Shown here: in pieces, positions 37,653 through 50,400 of the stretch
How the letters are laid out: each line of letters starts with the position of its first letter
How positions within the stretch are numbered: position 1 is the stretch's first letter
From: Rhinopomastus cyanomelas
Taxonomy: Eukaryota; Chordata; Aves; Bucerotiformes; Rhinopomastidae
Assembly: GCA_013400115.1 (NCBI GenBank)
Contig: VXBP01000332.1
Coordinates: 171,095-235,094, forward strand
Reading direction: 5' to 3'
Length of the DNA: 64,000 nt
The notes under the pieces: generated by a model
Databases searched by the model: none
Seen by the model: the letters and a program-made list of their open reading frames with translations, nothing else
Told to the model about the DNA's origin: nothing
Position numbers and translations under genes: made by a program

Positions 37653-38329
37653 TATTAGTATCTGAAGAATATACTGCGATGATGTGGAAGTGGGTCTGCT
37701 GGTGTCTACCTGCACACCCAACAATAGCAAGTCCAGATCTGGTAGCATCTGCTCGGGGCAGGCTGATGATGCAATGAATCATGATAGATGCTGAATCCCT
37801 GTCTGCTAATTCACACTAAAATCCACTTTGTCCACAGTCTGAAAAGGTGACTACATAACAGATTGTGTAATTTCTACTTTCCTTGTTTCCGTGTGCCTTT
37901 GGAAATCACCTTTGTTACACAATGCACCAGTCATAGACTTGACTCTATTGTATCGTCAGCAAATACGAACTTGGAAGATAGAGTTTCCTCCCTTTGAAGC
38001 TGTGCACTCAGCAATATAGCTCTTACCGACAACGTTTCCTCCCATATTTTGTGCAGTGTCTTCTATAAAAGGATCAGGTTTTGTAGCTGCAGAGTGCAGA
38101 CACTGCCACAGTAGAAAGAGCTATACGTGATTATTAATGGCAGCTGACTCAAGGACCAGCTGGAAGTGAGTACTTCATGGTCTAGGCTGTAGTAATATTA
38201 AATAATTATGTATCTTTTAATAGCTATAAATGTCTGGATGACATTGTTGTCACCAGACAAAGCAGATACCTGTTTTTCTTTCTTTACTTTTCAGTGAAAT
38301 TTCCTGTGAATTATCACATGCAAGAGACT
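37653..38329. other. Unique non-coding DNA
   Basis: No gene or repeat recognised. Confidence 0.4.
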
Positions 38330-39347
38330 TGTCGATGGGTCCATGTCCAAGTGGAGGCCAATGACAAGCAGAGTCCCTCAGGGATCGGTCCTGGGACCAG
38401 TCTTCTTCAGCATCTTTGTTGGTGGCATGGACAAAGGCATTGAGTGCACCCTCAGCAAGTTTGCTGATGACACCAAGCTGTGTGGCGCAGCAGACACGCT
38501 GGAGGGCAGGGATGCCACCCAGAGGGACCTGGACAGGCTGGAGAGGTGGGCACAAGCCAACCTGATGGGGTTCAACAAGACCAAGTGTAAGGTCCTGCAT
38601 CTGAGTCGAGGCAATCCTAGGCACAAATACAGGCTGGGCAGTGACTGGCTGCAGAGTAGCCCTGGGGAGAGGGACTTGGGGGTGATTGTGGATGAAAAGC
38701 TCAACATGAGCCAGCAGTGTGCACTTGCAGCCCGGAAGGCAAACTGGACCCTGGGCTGCATCAGGAGAAGTGTGGCCAGCAGGTCAAGGGAGGGGATTCT
38801 CCCCCTCTACTCCACCCTGGTGAGACCCCACCTGGAGTAGTGCATCCAGTTCTGGAGCCCTTATTACAAGAGGGATGTGGACGTGCTGGAGCGAGTGCAG
38901 AGGAGGGCCACGAGGATGATCAGAGGGCTGAAGCAGCTCTCCTATGAGGACAGACTGAGAGAGATGGGGCTGTTCAGTCTGGAGAAGAGGAGGCTCCCAG
39001 GTCACCTTATTGTGGCCTTCCAGTATCTGAAGGGGGCCTACAAAAAGGCTGGGGAGGGGCTTTTTAGGATGTCAGGTAGTGACAGGACTAGGGGGAATGG
39101 AGCAAAGCTGGAGATGGGTAGATTGAGAGTGGATGTGAGGAGGAAGTTCTTCACTGTGAGAGTGGTGAGAGCCTGGAATGGGTTGCCCAGGGAGGTGGTT
39201 GGGGCCCCATCCTTGGAGGTGTTTAAGTCCGGGCTGGATGGGTCTCTGGCCAGCCTGATCTAGGGTGGGGTGTCCCTGCACATGATGGGGGAGTTGGAAC
39301 TGGATGATCAGGTGGTCCCTTCCAACCGTGAGTGATTCTATGATTCT
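38330..39347 (+). mobile_element. CR1 LINE, type B, about 1 kb (longest copy)
   Basis: 5'-truncated CR1 starting inside the reverse-transcriptase gene and ending in GTGATTCTATGATTCT. It contains the last part of ORF2 (38343-39263) and a short 3' untranslated segment with GGGTGGGGTGTCCCTGCAC and GGAGTTGGAACTGGATGATC. The coding part is nearly open, so the copy is younger than the diverged CR1s nearby. It runs directly into a linker and a second CR1 end (39348-39440). Confidence 0.95.
38343..39263 (+). pseudogene. CR1 ORF2 C-terminal remnant (reverse transcriptase, one stop)
   Basis: CR1 ORF2 encodes an endonuclease and a reverse transcriptase that copies the element's RNA at the insertion site. 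Only the end of the RT and the C-terminal tail remain. Visible motifs are VPQGSVLGP (residues 11-19, RT block 4) and FADD (residues 40-43, the catalytic metal-binding motif, usually F/YADD). The endonuclease and the first catalytic aspartate are absent because of 5' truncation. A TAG at 38838-38840 interrupts the frame; the other copy at 30.5 kb has a tyrosine codon there. The same frame then continues for about 140 codons to a TAG at 39261. The ATG at 38343 is incidental, not a native start. The product cannot support transposition. Confidence 0.93.
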
Positions 39348-39440
39348 AGAACTTCTCTAGTGAAGTGATCCTGCTGTGTCAGGGGGATTGGACTAGATGA
39401 TCTTTCGGGGTCCCTTCCAATCACTAATGATTCTATGGTT
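39348..39440 (+). mobile_element. Linker plus CR1 type-A 3' end attached to the type-B copy
   Basis: A 17-bp linker (AGAACTTCTCTAGTGAA, 39348-39364) follows the type-B tail. Then come the last ~75 bp of a type-A CR1: GTGATCCTGCTGTGTCAGG, GGGATTGGACTAGATGATC, TTTCGGGGTCCCTTCC and the tail ATGATTCTATGG. The same linker and junction occur at 47340-47432, and a homologous one at 1645-1742 on the other strand, so the arrangement is not a chance neighbour. Confidence 0.9.
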
Positions 39441-42400
39441 GTATCAAGTTTTAGATTTATCAAAACAAGTAGAGGTCATTAAGGATTATTCTAGTTACTC
39501 CATCCGTTGTCTTCACCTTCAGCTGCGCAGCTGAGACAGTCCTTGGGAATGTGCTTTGTAAAGGTGATTTTTAAATAAAAGTTAAGTTGGTGGAACTAGT
39601 TAAAAAGCCTGAAATCCTACTGCATAAATTATCATTAGCAATGTCGTTTATTTTTGTTTGGCAGTTGAAATTTTAATGCGATGTGCTGCTGAAATTCTGA
39701 GATTCAGTCAGGTTTTAACAAGCTACAGCTAGGAGGAGATTGCATTATTTTTTATGTATTTATTATTAAAATTCTCGATAAATGTTGCAAAGGCTCTACC
39801 TGTGAGCTGTTTTTCACTCCCTAGCTGATATCAAATACTTGCCACCAGAGCTGCATTTTTGATGGTGATTTGTCACATGGTGTTAGTTCTGCTCCTAGAG
39901 TGGCTGAAAGCCACCTTCATCAAGTTTCCTGTCTGAAGCCTCGCAAGAAATACATTTCCAGGCGAAAGTCTTCGGTGTGTAGGCGAATAAAACTTTCCAC
40001 ACAGATATACTAGTGCCACTTTCTTGCATGAATGTTTATGACAAGGGGACGTGAGGACTTCCAGTGTGGGTGAAACGGATACATATGGTAATCATGAGGA
40101 GAATTTATTAGGAAAAGTTTGTGTTCTTCACTCAGCTGTGTTTGGTTTTAGTCAGCATTTACGTAGGAAACTACTCAGGAGCCTTAGAAAGCCCCACAGA
40201 TAAGGTTCTGGTGACCCACACCAGACTTTGGTGAAACCACTCAGCCTGGGAAGGCAGGAAGAGTGGGGCTGTGGGATGCTGCTTCCTCAAGAGCATGTTT
40301 AGATCAGAAAGGGAGAGGGAAAGCTGAATTTTCCCCTGTGCTTTCCCAAGTCTTCAGCAAACAGGGTGCCAGCTTGCTTGTTCTTTAGTGGTTAAATGCA
40401 GTTGCCTGGTGCATTTCTTGCATGCAGTGCTATCTGCTTTCTTTAAAGCATCAAGTTGTCATTTATAAAGTCAGTATAGTAGCATCACACATCGTCCACG
40501 TGTGCCAGCATGACCCCGGACCCTCCAGACAGCTGTTACAGGAGATGCTTGTGCATCTGTGGCTTCGTGTGCAAAACTGGCCACAATGAGTGCAAAAAGG
40601 TGAGTTGGTGATTCTGTCTGAAAATGGGTCTGGCTCATCTTCTCTACTGGTTCTGGTGAGCACCACACTTTGAGTTTTCCTGGTGATTCTGTGTCATTAG
40701 GCTACTGTGCTTAGCCCTCAGTGGGGACTTGGGAGTGTGGATTCAGTTGTTTGGTGGTAAAACTTGCAGAAAAATCTTCAGAGAAGGAAAAGATCTCCCA
40801 GTGGTTCTTCCCTGATCGCATAAGTGGTCATGCAAACTTGAAGCATCCTGGGAGCCCAGAGAGAATACAGTCAGTGGGCTCCATGACCCCCATCACCCTT
40901 TCACGCTACAATTTTAATGATTTTCCCAGGATGGACTCCTGAGAGAGAGCAGACCAGAGCCATCAGGTACCTGCCCGTGAGTCATTTCTCTTGTCTGTCG
41001 TGCCAGGTGGACCCAGGAAGTTTCATTGTTATCCCAGAAGGATGGGCCAGGGGAGCATGACTGACCCAGAAGAGTGGAAGCCACATCCTTACATGATGAG
41101 GATCTGCTGCTATTCTCTAACCCTCTCCTGTAAATTGTATTGATATGTGGGCACAGTTAGACTTTCTTCTGCAGGTTTGGTATGCATGGCAGCCAGAAGA
41201 GGGTTGGGTGTCGGCTTAGAGTTAGATTTGAGGGATGAGTGGGATCTAACAGCAGTAGATGCTTTTTTAAAGCTTTTCTCCAGTAATGATGGTAATGAAT
41301 GACGCAAGCCATTCCTTAAGACTGATGATTAATCCTAATGAGTATGTTGCATACATATTTTTTCACAGCTGTCATTAAGGTTCCATTTTAACTGCTCTTC
41401 TCCTTTCCCCACTCCCACCCATGCCTGCAATCTGCAAACTCTTATTCCCCGTAGGTATTTTGATAGAGAAACAGACAGGTAACGATCCCAGTGTCAGACT
41501 GTAAGCCATGCAACTGTCAGTTCATATTGTGTCTGACAGTCATTGACAGCTTGCTTCTTCAATTTTACTAAGATTAATATTCTTCACATGTTTTATTTAT
41601 ATTTACTGATCTTGCTGCAGTGAATTTTTAAAGAGATATTTTCATGGTAAAATTCCCTGCTAAAAAAAAAAATCCAATCTGCATTTTCTCCAAAATTTAG
41701 GTTTGCATTTCATCAGCATTGCTTGTGGGATTTCTGCACGTTGCTAATGGCCTGATCACACGCGCGATGCTTTATTCATTGAGTGGTCAATAAGGCTTAT
41801 TCTGATAAACCCCCCGGATCATCACCCTGGGAACATCCTCATCCTCAGAAGCACATCCACACATGGGTAACTTGACATAAGGCAGTAGTTTCACAGGAGG
41901 AGACTACTCAGATGCATAAAATTATTCACGTGTGCAAGTATTTGAAACATTCCATTCCTGTAAGAGTGGTATTGTCACCAGACTAATGCCGTTGAGCTTT
42001 GAAGTATTTGCATGAGCAAATGATTTCGAGATTAGACTTTGAACTTTGTGCTGAAACTCTTGTGCTGTTCTGTCCCTTTGGGCTGGCTCACCATCTCTCA
42101 AGATGCTTGGACTGAAATACCACCACATCCGGATGTCGGAATCGTAAACACAATGGGGAAAACGACACTGAAGCAGGATGAATTTTAAACACAAAAGCTA
42201 CAAATAGTTGGACATTTGGAAAAAAAGTAAATCTCATTTTATGGCCATTTGTATATTTAACCAATGTATATGAGAACAATGTTTTAAAATGTAAAATTCT
42301 GTATCTCTGCATATGAAGAGAGATTTTTACACTATTTAAATATGAGGTGAAAAGCTGACTCTTCACTTCTGTGCCACCTCTGCTTAAAAAGCCCTAATGG

Positions 42401-42697
42401 AGTCCCCCACTCCTTCGTCAAGGGTCTTATTGCGTGTCCTAGCTGAGCACAGGCTGGCTCGTTTGACCCAATTAAAGGAAACGCAGATCCTGCTGGTGAA
42501 CATACTTGCACGTTTATGAACTGGAGTCTTTCCACTTCAAGATTCCTTTGAAGCTCCCTGATCTTTCAAATCGCATGTCAACTTCACGGAGAAGTTAGCC
42601 AATTCTGACCTCATCTAGCCTTGAGATGACAGTGATGTTTTAGCTCTCTTTTTTCCCCCTTCTTTTCTCTGCAAATCTGCATCATCATGTTTTTCCT

Positions 42698-42711
42698 ATT
42701 GCCATGGCAAT
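42698..42711. promoter_or_regulatory. Perfect RFX-type palindrome (X-box)
   Basis: ATTGCCATGGCAAT is a perfect 14-bp palindrome that matches the symmetric X-box core bound by RFX factors (TTGCCATGGCAA, usually with G/C rather than A/T at the outermost positions). It lies in repeat-free DNA 180 bp left of a POU octamer. Binding is inferred only from the motif. Confidence 0.5.
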
Positions 42712-45700
42712 ACAGCTCAGTACACAGAGAGGCGCAACAAGCCAACTGCTCGTGAAAAGTTTCACAAAGGCAGGACTGCTAAGGAAACACAGGGCTCCTG
42801 CAGGAATACGGGTAGGGAGGGGGGGCGGAATGTGTGTCCCTTTATAGCTCCTCTTCACATCAAGTGATTACAGGTGAAGATGCAAATGGAGAGATGGAAG
42901 CTGACACCTCAGGATTTCTGAAACGCGCATAGGAAAAGCCTGGACCGAGTAAGATGCCAGTGGTGTGGAAATGTGACATTCCATTCAGATCCTACGGAGC
43001 TCTGGCAGCCTCTAATGAAAATAGAGGTGATTTAGCACTTCTTCTGTGGGCTTTGGAGGGGGGGTATCGTTAATGAAGAAATGGTGGCACAAACAATCAA
43101 GGGCACAGAACAAGCAATGAATCAGTAAAAAGCTGCTCCGTTTAGTCTAATAATACTCTCCATATTCTTAGGTGAGAAATGAATAATAATTTGCCCTTCG
43201 ATGACATTTCAAGACAGCTTTTTTTTCCCCAGCTAACAGTAATAAAGTAGTTAAAACAGAGATCCCTTTGATTTTTCCTAAATTAAGAGGAGCCAACAGA
43301 TGAGCGAGCTGTACCTTTTTACTTTTCTGGCTTGGTTTCATTTACATTTAGTTCATTAATTATTTTTAGGGAGAAGAGGTTTGTCTTATTTTCAGCAAAA
43401 GGAATGCTGATTGTTCTCCTAGAGATATTATAAGAATGTCAGGGAAAGCCATAAATATTTTATAAAGACTGATAATAGAGTTTTCTGTGCTAAGGAAAAG
43501 TCAATGATTTTTGAAAGGGGATACATAATGATTTTCTGACTAAACTGAAAAAACCAGACGGCAGTAATTTTAATATTAGTTAATAAATATTGACATTAGT
43601 ATTTCAATGAGTGTAATCAGGCTTTGGTTGCTATTGGAAAGTCATGATTTTTTCAGTAGTATTATTATAAAAGCTTGACTGTTTCCACTGATGCTATTAA
43701 ACAACCTCTGCAGGAAGCCTCAGAAACTTCTGAGGATAAAGCCAGTAAGACTGTGCGAAAATTAACGCGTGCCCTCTGCAGCACATTGTGATCTCATCTG
43801 TTTTGCTATCTGACTTCAAACCAGCATTGTGCAAGAGGTTACACATCTACGGCATCCTCACACAAAATCAGCCTCTGTGCGAAATGGTCTGGCTAGCTGG
43901 CAGCACCAGGCACACAGGCTGTCTCCAGCGTAACTTACCTTGTGGTGTCTCATAGTTGTTCAGAAACTTGTTGGTTAGAGGGAAAAAAAGGGCTAGAAAA
44001 AATGCCCAGAGGTCACCCAGAGTCTGAAATGTCGGCTGTTATTCAGCCTTTTATTGCAGAGACAGTCAGAGAGTCATTGCTCCATGAGGACTTTTGATCA
44101 AGTTTTCAAAAGTTCTTAGTCCCAGAGTTACCACCCTTCCACCCAAGCCAAAATCCAAAATTGGTTTCAGAACCACTACATTTCTGGTGAAGGATACTCC
44201 TGGGATACCTGGTATTTGATGAATTCAACATGACATCATTCTTGCTGGCTTTAGGGTTGATAATTATTGTCTGCTGAGAACACGCAGCAGTGAACAGGGG
44301 GGTGAACTGAAATGCAGTTCTTTGGTTAGAAGCTCATGAACAGACATAACTGAAACAAACAGACCAGATTTTTGACTGAAAAGCTGACCGGAAAGTACAG
44401 ACTGTTGTCATCAGAAACTTCCTGTTTCCTCACAGAACAGCCCCAGCTTGCAAGCAGTGTAGTCTTTTGGGGTCAGCACCTCCCTGTCATGGGTTGCCCA
44501 CTCTTGCTTCTGCACTTCTATAGCCTCCATCATGCTGGAGCAGATGCCCAGTGAGCTGGCCTGGGGAACAGATCTGGCCAAAAAAATAACCCATTTTGGA
44601 TAATCTTTAGCTGGATTAATCACTTGCTTTATCCAGGTGAAATTGTTCAAAAATAAACCATGAGACAGAGAAACTGAAGCTGGATGGTGTAAGAAACACG
44701 GCTCACTGGTGGGGAGTGATGATCCCGTCTCGGTGAATGCTACTGTGCCATCCTCACCTGGGGCTTGATGAAATATTCCCAGAACCTGCCATGTTGCTGG
44801 GCCTGCTGCTCCCCAACCAATCTGTGACTCAATTTAAATTCTCAAACCAGCTGAAAAGCGACAGCAAAGAAGCCAGCCACAAAAAAAAAACTATTGGTTA
44901 AAATTCACTCAGTAAGGGGTCGGGTAAGCAGCAGCACTAATGCCCTTCTGTGCATCAGCAGCATGTGGCACGGCCCAGGCAAGAGGGGGGACCCTCTCGA
45001 GCTTGGTCAGTTAGTTTAAACTCTCTTGAAACTGCTCCCTGGGTGTCTGGCCAGGAGCTGCATCGCAGCAAGAGGAGCCATTTCTGCATCGCGACATTTA
45101 GTCCTGGCTGATTTTAACAGGTAACATAAAGAGGCATCTTTTTGTTAGGAAATAGGACTTGTGACCCCTTCTATATAAATGTGCAGACATGGTATAAATT
45201 AACCAGGAAAATGTGTTGATTTATGAAGTGGGGGGGCAGAGGGGAGGAGAAAACTAAAGAATCTCTTTTAGTCATCTTTTGGTCATCATCAATCTCTTGG
45301 TCATCTCAAGAGTGGCAGGTCTGCTTCCTCCTTCTTGGGGATGAGGAGGTTGGAGGCTTTTGAAAGAGGCACTCTGATTTTATGAAGAGCTTTTCTGCTG
45401 TTCAGATGAACTGGGAGGGATACTACACTTTTAAGAAAAGGCTGGAGTTTCTTTCCTATATGATTTTGCATGCTGAAGTTTAGCAGCTGTTGCAAGCAAG
45501 AAGAAAACATACTTTTCCCACTACATCTTTTCATTCCACCAGATGAACTGAATTTCTTTGGCATTACTTCTTTTTAAGAAAGAGTGAGGCTGTTACATTC
45601 AGCCACGTGTAATTCTGATGATTTAAAAGCCCGTTAAAACAAAGGTTGGGCTTGGCCAAACCTTTTAATTGCTCATGGCCCCATTATTTTCTGTCCCACT

Positions 45701-46763
45701 TCCCTCCACGCCTTGACTAGTTGTCCCATGGTTTCACTGGGGGTTGATGTTAGATTTACTGTCTGGCAATTACAAAAACTGCTCTTTTGCCCCTGTGCCC
45801 CTTCCCTGTTTTAAAAAATAACAAGAGAGGGAGTGGGGAGAGAGGGAAACCTCGGAGGGGGTTGCTTGTTGTTTGTTTTTCCCTTGGTCTCCCTGTAGGG
45901 TGTATTGTGACTTTTCAGGAAAAGTCAGAACACAACTGAGTCGCTCCTCTTCAGCTGCACAGGACCACAATTTCCTGGGACAATGCAAACATCCAGTTGC
46001 CCTGTAAATTCTCCTATCCATTTCATTAGATGCATTTCCACACCCCCCCCATGCTGTTGTTTATCATCATTTGTATATATATTTGCCCTTGTGTTATATT
46101 TTTACTGTCAACTAGAGGAACAGGTAGAATTTATCAGCCTGCAGGGGAGCAGGGGTGGGCAGCACCTGGAGTACCATCCCTCCTCTTGCATCAGCAAGCC
46201 CCCCACACCACAGAGGGACTCACTCACAAGGAGATAAAGTTCCCATCAGGTCCTCCTCCTTCAGACTTTCCACTGGCATGAGAGCAGGCATTTACTTTAG
46301 TTTATGGCTGTTAGCAGAGACTGTGGGGGCCGTGCTGGGTCAGCACGTCCTGAAACTCCTCTGGACCGCAGAAACAACGTCAGGGGTTGCCATTGCTTTC
46401 GGCGGTGGCAAACTGCCAACAGATTTCCCACCTCAGAGGTCCCCTTTGGGGGTTTGTATCATCTCAAGGCAGCACTGTCTGGGATTGAATCTGATCCCGT
46501 ATCTACGTCCAAACATAAACCAGGAGTAGAACTGCAGACAAACAGAAATAACACATGCTTGCACATCCTCTGCTGTGCTGGGATCCCAGTGATGCTGGAA
46601 ACTGGTGTCTGAGCACTTCGAATGCTGGATTCAGGGAATTTGAAATGCATCTATGAAATTGCAGCCTTTGCTGAACCTGTCAAGAAGGGTTTCTGCCCCA
46701 AATGGAACCTGTCCAAAAAATTATGCATGGCCATTTTAAAGTTACACAAGGTCAGAAAATACA

Positions 46764-46782
46764 AACAAAACAAAACAAAACA
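46764..46782. repeat. CAAAA simple repeat
   Basis: Four CAAAA-type units in tandem. It is short and otherwise unremarkable. Confidence 0.8.
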
Positions 46783-47196
46783 GAAGCCGGGTGATTGAAT
46801 GGCCTCGGGACAAAGCTGTGAGATAGCAGAGACCTTTCCCTTCAATTGTGCCCGCTCAGCCTGGTGAAATCAGGACAGCGGTGAGTTGCACAGGGCTGAG
46901 GTGGTAGCTGGGGACCATCCTCCCCCTGAATTCTAGTCTTCTATATGTTTTCAGTCCTGACTTCATTTCAGGCTAATAGCTGGTGTTAAAAAAAAGCCAA
47001 ACCTCATTCAACAGGGTGAGTTGTGTGGAATGGTCCTCTTCTTCCCTGCTACAGCAAGAGAAGCTCTGGGGGAAAGGCAGAAACAGGTGAGTTTAAGCCC
47101 ATGCCTGGCTGGGATTCAGAGCACATTAGTCTGTGCCTGCACTACCAGACAGGTGTCCTAATGCCACAGGCTCATCCCATATTTGTCCCTAAAGGA

Positions 47197-47432
47197 CGAA
47201 AAGCTCAGCATGAGCCAGCAGTGTGCACTTGTGGCCCAGAAGGCAAACTGGACCCTGGGCTGCATCAGGAGAAGTGTGGCCAGCAGGTCGAGGGAGGNAT
47301 CAGGTGGTCCCTTCCAACCGTGAGTGATTCTATGATTCTAGAACTTCTCTAGTGAAGTGATCCTGCTGTGTCAGGGGGATTGGACTAGATGATCTTTCGA
47401 GGTCCCTTCCAATCCCTGATGATTCTATGATT
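47197..47432 (+). mobile_element. CR1 LINE, composite type B + A, with a gap
   Basis: Bases 47197-47297 match the type-B coding region of the long copy (compare 38691-38797: AGCCAGCAGTGTGCACTTG, GCTGCATCAGGAGAAGTGTG). An N at 47298 follows, then 47299-47432 match 39307-39440 with only four differences in 134 bases, including the type-B tail, the 17-bp linker (47340-47356) and the type-A end. Roughly 510 bases of the element expected between the two parts are missing at the N. Unique sequence resumes at 47433 and differs from the flank at 39441. Confidence 0.93.
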
Positions 47433-50400
47433 AACTGTCCTCTCATTCATAGGTGCTTTTCTCACAGATTGGTGCACTGATGACTTCTGGGGAGTGCAGG
47501 GAGAGGGTTGTGATTCCTGGCTTTGTTGGACCTGTTTTCTGGGATGCTTCACGTGGATGAGTCTCCAGACCCACCCACAGCTCCTCCTTCCTCAGAACCC
47601 TGCTTTCCCCACCTCGCTCCCAAACTGGCCAGCTGACATGTATTGGAGTTTGTGGTTTTCTGTAACGTTCCCCTTTGTTGAAATCTACACTCAGTTAATT
47701 GAAATCTACACATAGAACCAAAAATACCCGAGGATTAGGAAAACTTTTTTGTCTGTTAGGAGCTGTGCTTCTTGTGATCTCTTTTTAAAATCCCAACGAG
47801 CAAGCTGGAAAAGAAAGAACGAAGTTTACTGGCTATGACAATGAAATCAAGTCAAAAACCAGTGACAGGTTCCTATTGATGAAACCTGCTAAATGCAAGG
47901 TCCAGTTTTTCATTGAATTTAAGTGAATTCTGAATGTGTTTTTTTGGAAAGTTTTAAAAAAATACCATCTCTCTATCTAAAAACATATGTCCAGAGCAAA
48001 TGTTCTCGCAACGCAAAAAGCAGTCAAATCATTTAGTGGGTTTAACTTCCGCTGAGCATGACAGCTGTTTTGCAAGCTGAAGGTGTTCTGGAGCCAGCAT
48101 GAACCAAAACCACCAGGACGCTGAGAACGAAAGCTCCAAGGCTGAGCACTAACTGCCTTCACTGCCTAAGTATTGAAGCCCAAACAATACCTTGTGTTGG
48201 GAAAACATCAGTCCCCCTCAGACCAGGACAGCCTGGAAGACACAGTGGCAGCAAGATGTGAAAAAGGTGGAGCCTGAGCACTGCCTCTGCCTCCCTGCCT
48301 CTCGCGGAAGGCATGTCCCCGGCCAGGATCTACAGTATTCCTGTTCTCCAGGCACAGTCTGGTGAACAACTTTTCAGGAAGGCTGCCAGCAACCTCCTCT
48401 TCCCCCTTCCCCTGCCAGTGTTGGCTTTGGCCCTGTAATGGTTTGTTGCACCATGTGGTAAAGTGGGTGAGGGAGCAGAATCCCTGGGAAAAGAATTGTT
48501 TATTCTTATTTTTCCTATTAATTTGTGCGTGTTTTTCTCTCATTTTCCCATGAGGTTGAGGTCTGCCAGCCAGGCTACTGCACAACCAGGACTCTGCTGC
48601 GGGAGAGAGAGAGACACAAGTTGCTGGTGAGGGCCAGAAATTGCACAGGGCACCTGAAGCATGTTCCAGCCCATCAAGTGCCAGATCACAGCTTTAGTGC
48701 ATTTGGTGTCCCACTGCCTGTTATTGGTCAGCACGTCTGCACGTCCCTCATTTACACCAAAACAATGTGATCGCAGCACGTCCGCACAACGCTGCTGCCT
48801 GACTGCAGTTTTGACTTGCTTTGCACAGCTGTGAATACAAGGTAGAAGGCAGTGGAAAACCGAGAACAGAACAGCTGGGGATGATATAAACAATGTCTGT
48901 GGGGTTAGTTTAAATTTAGCTTATGTTTCTGGAGAGCCGTTAACGATAGGTCCTTTGCATTCTTAGAAATGGGAGGGTGTCCGAGCTAATTGACGCTGTT
49001 ATCAAAACAACAAAACAAATCCCTGGAGGCCGTTTAGAAGCTGCTGGAACCAGGTTTCCCAAATAATGTCAATGTTATTCCTCCCTGTTAGTGTGCTAAA
49101 GGATGTATGCAAATACATGAGCAATAATAGGATAGCAAGTTGCAGGTATGTGATGTGCTGTGTATTCTCCTTGCTCTTCTTCCTCTTCCTTCACTCTCAG
49201 AGTACTTCTATCTGCCTGCTGCTCTGATGTCCTTTCAAAGGAATAATTGCAGACAACAGACTCCAGTCTTTGGTTTATTGGCAGCTTAAGGCATTCAAGC
49301 ACTGCGAGGATTAAGCCTTTATATCTTGAGAGACACCTTTCTGTTCCATGTTCTTGGGAAAGCTAGTGGGTATTAAAGATGTATGGGCAGGTGTGTGACT
49401 GCCTGAAATATGGCAGATTTTTCTGAATGACTCGGTGTTGACTTTATTTTTATACCTTTTGACTGTCATTTAACTTACCCTCAATTCCTGTTTCTTCCAG
49501 ACAATCTAAGAAAGGTGCAAGGTTCTCTGAATGTCACCTTAATCCGTAGTGTCCTCCCCGTGCTCCCTCTACCCTGACACAGCGCTGCCTGTCACTGTAC
49601 AACATAATGGACAAATGGTTCTGATTATTCCGTAGTTTAAAATGCATTTTCCAATTACACGAGTATATAACGTTTTCTAAACAAATAGCCTAATTTTCCA
49701 TACATAGGCAGCTTTTTAATAGGATGCCGCAATCGAAAATTACCATAACAGTTCTTAAGGCCCAATACTGCAAATGTGTTATTAATCTCCTAATGAAAAC
49801 ATGTAAACTGCTCCACGCTTCACTGTAGAAACCCCTTTCATTTCTCTTTTGCACTTTTTACTAAGTGCAGGTAGCAAATTGTTTTGGCCTATTGGAAACA
49901 ATTAAATCAAAGTCTGTGGGGCTTTCCGCAGCTGTATTTAATAGAGAAGGGCAGGCTTCTTCCTGCTGGTTAAATTGGTTGCTGCGATGCACAGCTATTT
50001 TTATTTTTGTGTGAAATGGAGGGTTTGAAACCTTAAAAATAAATTATGGACTTGGCTGAGGAAAAACGACTTGGTTATAAGTCAGCACAAAGGTAGTGTC
50101 CTGTATTTACTTTGTGATGTGTATCTACATCTCTATTTTGATTCAGGAATTTACCCTGATAGATTAATCTATGTTGAGTGAGAGAAGCAACTCATGCTAC
50201 CTGTTTCAACAGTGAATTTGCATTAAATAAGATGGGTAAGAGGAAAGCTGAATACCCCATTTGCACATTAAAAGCTGATCATTAATCCTATATTTTAACT
50301 CTACAACTGTCAGGAGCTATTATTTCCCAGAGAGCCTGACAGTTCAAGGGATAAACTGGAGTGGGTCCCATTATAAAGGTCTATGAATAGACGTCAGAAT

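Larger units (their letters stand above)
39441..47196. other. Unique non-coding DNA, 7.75 kb, candidate regulatory blocks
   Basis: No interspersed repeat or gene is recognised. POU octamers lie at 42006-42013 (reverse) and 42880-42887. An RFX-type palindrome is at 42698-42711. The block at about 43140-43650 is very AT-rich with many TAAT/ATTA words and no repeat character, in the style of a conserved developmental enhancer. Homopolymer runs occur at 41662-41672 (A), about 44881-44890 (A) and 46043-46050 (C); a CAAAA array is at 46764-46782. Confidence 0.42.
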
